Shown here in pieces: positions 60,252 to 64,000 of a DNA stretch of 64,000 nucleotides; the stretch's first letter is position 1, and the number at the start of each line of letters is the position of its first letter. The notes under the pieces are model-generated. The model saw only the letters and a list, made by a program, of their open reading frames with translations, was not told the DNA's origin and made no database searches. A program made the position numbers and the translations under genes. This DNA is from RGIG1918 sp964570895 (GTDB taxonomy: Bacteria > Cyanobacteriota > Vampirovibrionia > Gastranaerophilales > Gastranaerophilaceae): contig CAZMZD010000006.1 in NCBI GenBank assembly GCA_964570895.1, positions 1 to 64,000 of the forward strand. Direction: 5' to 3'.

Positions 60252-61373
60252 ATGGGGAAGTTTGAACAAAAAATCGTTTCATTTTTTATAATATTTTCAC
60301 TTTTTATGCCGCAAATTGCACTTGCAAACAATTTGAAAGGTAAAGTCGAACAAACGGAAACTAAGCAAGAAGAGCTTGACGAAAAGCTTTTCACAGGTGA
60401 AGTTGAAAAATTAAATCAAGTAAAAACAATTAAAATGACCGTTTCGCAAGTTTTAAGCTCCGGCTACACTCTTGAAGGCGACGAATTTTTTGCTGAAATT
60501 TCACAAAATGTTGAATCTGATAAAGGTATCATTGTGCCGACGGGAACAATAGTTCACGGAAGCGTTGCAAGAATTGTTGAGCCTAAAAATTTCGGAAGAG
60601 ATGGCTATATTCTTCTTGATTTTGATTATTTAATCACCCCTGACGGAAGAGAAGTGCCAATCAAAGGCAAAGTTTCCACAAAAGAAAACTTAGCGCTTGG
60701 AACTGCAAAAGCAGTGGCAGAACATGCGGGCTACACTCTCGCGGGCGGCGTTGTTGGCGGTTTTGTGGCACTTAATTTATTTGGCGCAGAAGCAGCAATT
60801 GCCTCTCAAGGTTACACAATCGCAGGCGGAGCAGCCGTTGGCGGCGTTCTTGGGCTTAGCGCCGCAATGATGAGAAAAGGCGAAGGAGTGCTTATAAAGC
60901 CGGGGGATGAGATAAAAATTGACATTCTATCAGACACTGCCATGCCGGTATTTAGAAAAGACGCATTCAAACAAGAAGAGCTGTTTTTGGAAGGGCTTGA
61001 AGTTCGGATAAATAACATTGTATATTCAAAAGACCCTTTTGGCGGAGATAATTTTATAACAATTTCTCTCGGGATATTTAATAATACGGATAATTTCTTT
61101 TCGACTTTCGACATAGCGCTTATGTCTGAAACTCATCACGTATACTTCCCTTCTCCATTTGGCGATACATCTCTTTGGTTCAAAACAATAAACCCCGGGG
61201 AAAGAGCAGTCGGCAAACTTTCGTTCTGTGTTGATGATAAGAAAAAAAATCATTGGCTTGTTTTCTACGATAAACGAACAAAAAAACCTCTTGCAAAATA
61301 TTCAATTACAAACGCAGAGCAAAAATTAAAAGATTTAAAAAACAATAAAAAGAAAAAGAAGAAAAACCGTTAA
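60252..61373 (+). CDS. Secreted hypothetical protein with glycine-rich helical hairpin
   Basis: The 373-residue protein has a signal peptide (KIVSFFIIFSLFMPQIALA) followed by a Glu/Gln-rich segment. An all-beta domain follows (about 60-145; VPTGTIVHGSVARIVEPKNF resembles TrbI/VirB10 beta-barrel-like or conjugation proteins), then a Gly/Ala hydrophobic hairpin at about 158-205 (GYTLAGGVVGGFVALNLF, GYTIAGGAAVGGVLGLSA). A C-terminal domain ends in a lysine-rich tail. The order resembles envelope-associated proteins of cyanobacteria, but no family is proven. Its transcript is predicted leaderless. Confidence 0.6.
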   Translation: MGKFEQKIVSFFIIFSLFMPQIALANNLKGKVEQTETKQEELDEKLFTGEVEKLNQVKTIKMTVSQVLSSGYTLEGDEFFAEISQNVESDKGIIVPTGTIVHGSVARIVEPKNFGRDGYILLDFDYLITPDGREVPIKGKVSTKENLALGTAKAVAEHAGYTLAGGVVGGFVALNLFGAEAAIASQGYTIAGGAAVGGVLGLSAAMMRKGEGVLIKPGDEIKIDILSDTAMPVFRKDAFKQEELFLEGLEVRINNIVYSKDPFGGDNFITISLGIFNNTDNFFSTFDIALMSETHHVYFPSPFGDTSLWFKTINPGERAVGKLSFCVDDKKKNHWLVFYDKRTKKPLAKYSITNAEQKLKDLKNNKKKKKKNR

Positions 61374-61517
61374 AGTTCGCTGTCGCCGTACACTTGGCAT
61401 GTTATATATTTTTTATATACAAAGTATGTAAAGATATGTAACAAAAATAAATAAATTTGAAATTGAGTATTTCGAAAATACTTTATATCTATGTAAGTAT
61501 TAAACAAGGGTTTCAAA

Positions 61518-62357
61518 ATGTCACTTTCAATCAGCGAAATTTTAAATAGCATTTCAAACCAAACGGGCACACAAGTTTCTAAAAAAAGTGCTGCTCAAGA
61601 TAATGAATTTGTATTTGAATTTGAAGGCTTAGAATACACTTACGAATCAAAAGCAGCTTTTATGGAAGATATTAAAGATGGTACAATTGATGATGGCAAA
61701 GTTAGCTTTATAGCAAAATGTGAAAAATTTGCAAAAGATCTTCCTTTAGTAGGCGGGCTTTTTGAAAAATACGACAGAACTCACGAAGGCGAAACTGAAA
61801 GCGAAGCTTTACAAGAAACCGAAATTGCAGAAGCATCAAAAGATATCAATAGCGCAAACCAATTAAGCAAAAGCGCAGAACAAAATATCGACGGTATCGA
61901 TGAAAGCGCTCAAAAAGCAGATGAAGATTCTTCAGATGACAAAGAACTTATCAACGAAAAAAATAAAGAAATTGCAAAACTTAAAGAAGAAATAAAACAA
62001 TACGAAAAAGAACAAAAAGCAGCTCAAGAAGAAGAACTTGCAAAAGCAGTTGACAAAGCTGAAAAAGAATATGACCCTGAAAAACACGGCGACAACAAAG
62101 AAGCATACATCAACAAACAAGTTGCAGGTATCATTGACTCAAGCAAAACTCAATCAACTGAATTACAAGACCAATTAAAATCTTTAGAAACAGATGTTAA
62201 AGACTTATTCAGCAAAATTGCAAACAGAAATAAAATCAGCAGACAAAACAGCTTCACAAAATTAAATATGAATGTTCAAAACACACTCAACACAAGCACC
62301 GCAGCAGAAGCAGAAGACTACAAAAAAGCAATTACAAACTTAAGCGTAGCAGCATAA
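61518..62357 (+). CDS. Hypothetical acidic coiled-coil protein
   Basis: The 279-residue protein begins MSLSISEILNSISNQTGTQV. A small globular region with YDRTHEGETESEA lies near 85, then a Glu/Lys coiled coil at about 135-190 (NKEIAKLKEEIKQYEKEQKA) and a Ser/Asn-rich tail. No signal peptide or known motif. The composition recalls secreted or surface-associated filament or export substrates. A 144-bp spacer precedes it and a terminator follows. Confidence 0.55.
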   Translation: MSLSISEILNSISNQTGTQVSKKSAAQDNEFVFEFEGLEYTYESKAAFMEDIKDGTIDDGKVSFIAKCEKFAKDLPLVGGLFEKYDRTHEGETESEALQETEIAEASKDINSANQLSKSAEQNIDGIDESAQKADEDSSDDKELINEKNKEIAKLKEEIKQYEKEQKAAQEEELAKAVDKAEKEYDPEKHGDNKEAYINKQVAGIIDSSKTQSTELQDQLKSLETDVKDLFSKIANRNKISRQNSFTKLNMNVQNTLNTSTAAEAEDYKKAITNLSVAA

Positions 62358-62411
62358 TAAAACGAAGAGAAAGTAAACTATTAGAGAAAATAAAAAAGGA
62401 AAAAGAGAATC

Positions 62412-62441
62412 AAAAAGACCCCGCCAACTAGGGGTCTTTTT
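62412..62441 (+). terminator. Intrinsic terminator after the 61518 gene
   Basis: AAAAAGACCCC (62412-62422) pairs with GGGGTCTTTTT (62431-62441) over an 8-nt loop, then a T run. Confidence 0.9.
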
Positions 62442-62496
62442 TAATTAGCCTAAATATGCAAGGTGCAAAAAAGAGTTTAAGTGATAATATGATTTT

Positions 62497-63750
62497 ATGC
62501 TAAATCTTGCAAAAAAAAGAGAAGAATTAACTCTCGACGACATTATAAATTATTATAAAAGTGCCTGCAAGGCGCCTGAAAATAAAAAAATCGGGCTTGA
62601 ATATGAAAGAATTTCCCTACATGCGCAAACCCTAAAAACAATTGACCCTGAATTAATGTCAAAAACTATTGAAGAATTTGCCAAAAGATATGGTTGGGGA
62701 ATTTTGTATGACGAAAGCACGGTTCTTGGCGCAATAAAAGACGGAACAAGCATTTCTCTTGAGCCTGCAGGGCAATTTGAAATATCTTATCAGCCTGAGG
62801 ATTCTATAAAAAACATTGAAGATGGAGTTTCAGAAATTATTTCAGATTTCGATAAGCTCGCAAAAGCAAACAATATAGCGTTTCTTGAAAAAGGGCTCAC
62901 CCCATATTCCACCCACCCTGAAATTAAAATTTTAAAGAAAAACAGATATTTAATTATGGCCGAGTATTTGAAAGAGCAAGGCTCTCTTGCGCCTGCAATG
63001 ATGAGAGAAACGGCAGGAATACAAGTTAATTGCGATTATTCGAGCGAAGAAAATGCTATTTTTCAATTAAAATTTTTAAATAAAATTATGCCTTTTATGA
63101 CGGCACTTTGCGCAAATTCAAACATAAGAGGAGGTATTGATACAAACTATAAAAGCTATCGGGCGCTCGTTTGGAAATATACGGATAGTGCCCGTGCCGG
63201 CACTTTCTACAACGATATTTTAGATGGCGCAACAGGTTTTGCAGACTATATTAAAAAAATAATCGACGTGCCGATGTTGTTTATTGAAAGAAACAATAAA
63301 AAGATTTTAATAAACGGTGAAATTTCCTTTAGAGAATTTTTAGAAAATGGCTTTATGGGAGAACGCGCAACGCTTGCTGATTATCTTTTGCACTCAAGCC
63401 TGACTTTTGGAGATATAAGGCTTAAAAATTCAATCGAGATAAGAAACCACGACTCAAACTCTTTAGATGTTGCGCTTGGGCTTTGCGCCTTTTACAAAGG
63501 ACTTTTAAAAAACGAAGATGAAATTAAAAAATTATATGAAAATTTCTCTGATGTAACATTTGAAGATATTGAAAAATATGGTTTTGACTGCGCGAAATAT
63601 GGGCTTGATTTTAAACTTAGCGGAAAAATTAAAGAAAAATTTAAAAACGCGCGCGAAATTGTTAATTTTTTAATAAATCAAGCAGAAAATAACCTAGATG
63701 ACACTGAAAAACACTATCTTGAAAGTTTGAAAAAATTATGCAACAGTTAA
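62497..63750 (+). CDS. Glutamate--cysteine ligase, GCS2 type
   Basis: The 417-residue protein matches the plant/alphaproteobacterial GCS2 family: IGLEYERISLHAQT (metal-binding Glu), SISLEPAGQFEISY, MMRETAGIQVNCDYSSEEN, and the C-terminal IEIRNHDSNSLDVALGL. It forms gamma-glutamylcysteine, the first step of glutathione or related thiol synthesis; no gshB is in the window. A GATAAT box (62483-62488) lies 8 nt before the ATG, so the mRNA is probably leaderless. The next gene starts inside its last 13 bases. Confidence 0.88.
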   Translation: MLNLAKKREELTLDDIINYYKSACKAPENKKIGLEYERISLHAQTLKTIDPELMSKTIEEFAKRYGWGILYDESTVLGAIKDGTSISLEPAGQFEISYQPEDSIKNIEDGVSEIISDFDKLAKANNIAFLEKGLTPYSTHPEIKILKKNRYLIMAEYLKEQGSLAPAMMRETAGIQVNCDYSSEENAIFQLKFLNKIMPFMTALCANSNIRGGIDTNYKSYRALVWKYTDSARAGTFYNDILDGATGFADYIKKIIDVPMLFIERNNKKILINGEISFREFLENGFMGERATLADYLLHSSLTFGDIRLKNSIEIRNHDSNSLDVALGLCAFYKGLLKNEDEIKKLYENFSDVTFEDIEKYGFDCAKYGLDFKLSGKIKEKFKNAREIVNFLINQAENNLDDTEKHYLESLKKLCNS

Positions 63751-64000
63751 ACTCAAAAAAAATATTGCTTCACACATGCTGCGCACCTTGCTTTGCATAT
63801 CCTTCAATTATGCTTCGCGACGAAGGATACGAAGTTATTTCATATTTTTATAACCCTAATATTTCTGAATTTGGCGAATATGAAAAAAGAAGGGAAGAGT
63901 TAAAAAAATATTGCGAAAAAGAAGGTTTTGAAGTGATTTTTGAGCCTTGGCAAAATGAAGATTTTATCGCGCAAACAAAAGGGCTAGAGCAAGAACCGGA
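63738..64000 (+). CDS. queH: QueH-like epoxyqueuosine reductase (partial)
   Basis: The first 87 residues are visible and the gene runs off the end. HTCCAPCFAYPSIMLRDEGY holds the CCAPC motif, followed by YFYNPNISEFGEYEKRREEL, both diagnostic of the QueH/DUF208 family. It reduces epoxyqueuosine to queuosine in tRNA, replacing the unrelated QueG. The ATG overlaps the preceding gene by 13 bp in another frame, so it is translationally coupled. Confidence 0.88.
   Translation, partial: MQQLNSKKILLHTCCAPCFAYPSIMLRDEGYEVISYFYNPNISEFGEYEKRREELKKYCEKEGFEVIFEPWQNEDFIAQTKGLEQEP

Overview
The window is AT-rich, gene-dense DNA from a diderm, flagellated, probably anaerobic bacterium. I infer the non-photosynthetic cyanobacterial sister class Vampirovibrionia/Melainabacteria, most likely a Gastranaerophilales-type gut organism. 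The evidence is the cyanobacterial-style DprA/LOG-like protein (18619-19179), the Ski2-type DExH helicase related to the cyanobacterial/chloroplast ISE2 group (51847-54468), a BamA-type outer-membrane assembly protein, a full motility set with flagellin, rubrerythrin, and several proteins with a short N-terminal phenylalanine-containing tag that I associate with this group. The taxonomy is an inference from protein character, not from a database search. I found no rRNA, tRNA, CRISPR array, prophage or transposase.

Layout. 1-1119 is a gene-free island of intergenic repeats. 1120-5756 holds histidine biosynthesis (a HisC-HAD fusion, HisB), a flagellar-region zinc-ribbon protein, a YraN nuclease-like protein and GatA. 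5829-12593 (minus strand) holds a tagged hypothetical protein, a divergent DXS, BamA, a ThiC-like protein that has lost its catalytic motifs, and a class II aldolase. 12675-14630 holds IspH and ribosomal protein S1. After a small regulator pair and a second repeat island (15241-15922) come PcrA, the DprA-like protein, Pgi, GlmS and rubrerythrin.

23262-34377 is about 11 kb of same-strand, tightly packed genes. In transcription order: MerR-like regulator, MotA, MotB, FliL, FliN, Der, PlsY, malic enzyme, then the distal part of the spc ribosomal operon (S5, L30, L15, SecY, Adk, Map). The usual proximal spc genes are absent. Upstream are a HEAT-repeat protein with a Pro/Gln/Met-rich region and a flagellin-like protein. 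A third repeat island (about 36590-37126) contains a 54-residue zinc-ribbon protein. Then come a putative HEFGH metalloprotease and its membrane partner, a possibly sigma-28-driven cluster ending in a TPR lytic transglycosylase, a PiT-like membrane protein, an SDR, a degenerate HD-GYP protein, MetX, a fourth repeat island and flagellin.

49466-54468 is the most unusual locus: an overlapping pair encoding an HNH/coiled-coil protein and a Ski2-like helicase. The remainder is nitroreductase, a secreted VWA protein, two small XRE regulators, HisS, alanine dehydrogenase, PyrF, two proteins of unknown function, glutamate-cysteine ligase and a partial QueH.

Points of most interest: the HNH/helicase pair; the ThiC-like protein without an Fe-S motif; the shared N-terminal tag; a repeated ~143-bp inverted-repeat element followed by a hairpin with an invariant 19-nt loop; several promoters placed so close to the start codon that the mRNAs should be leaderless; and a catalytically degraded HD-GYP.
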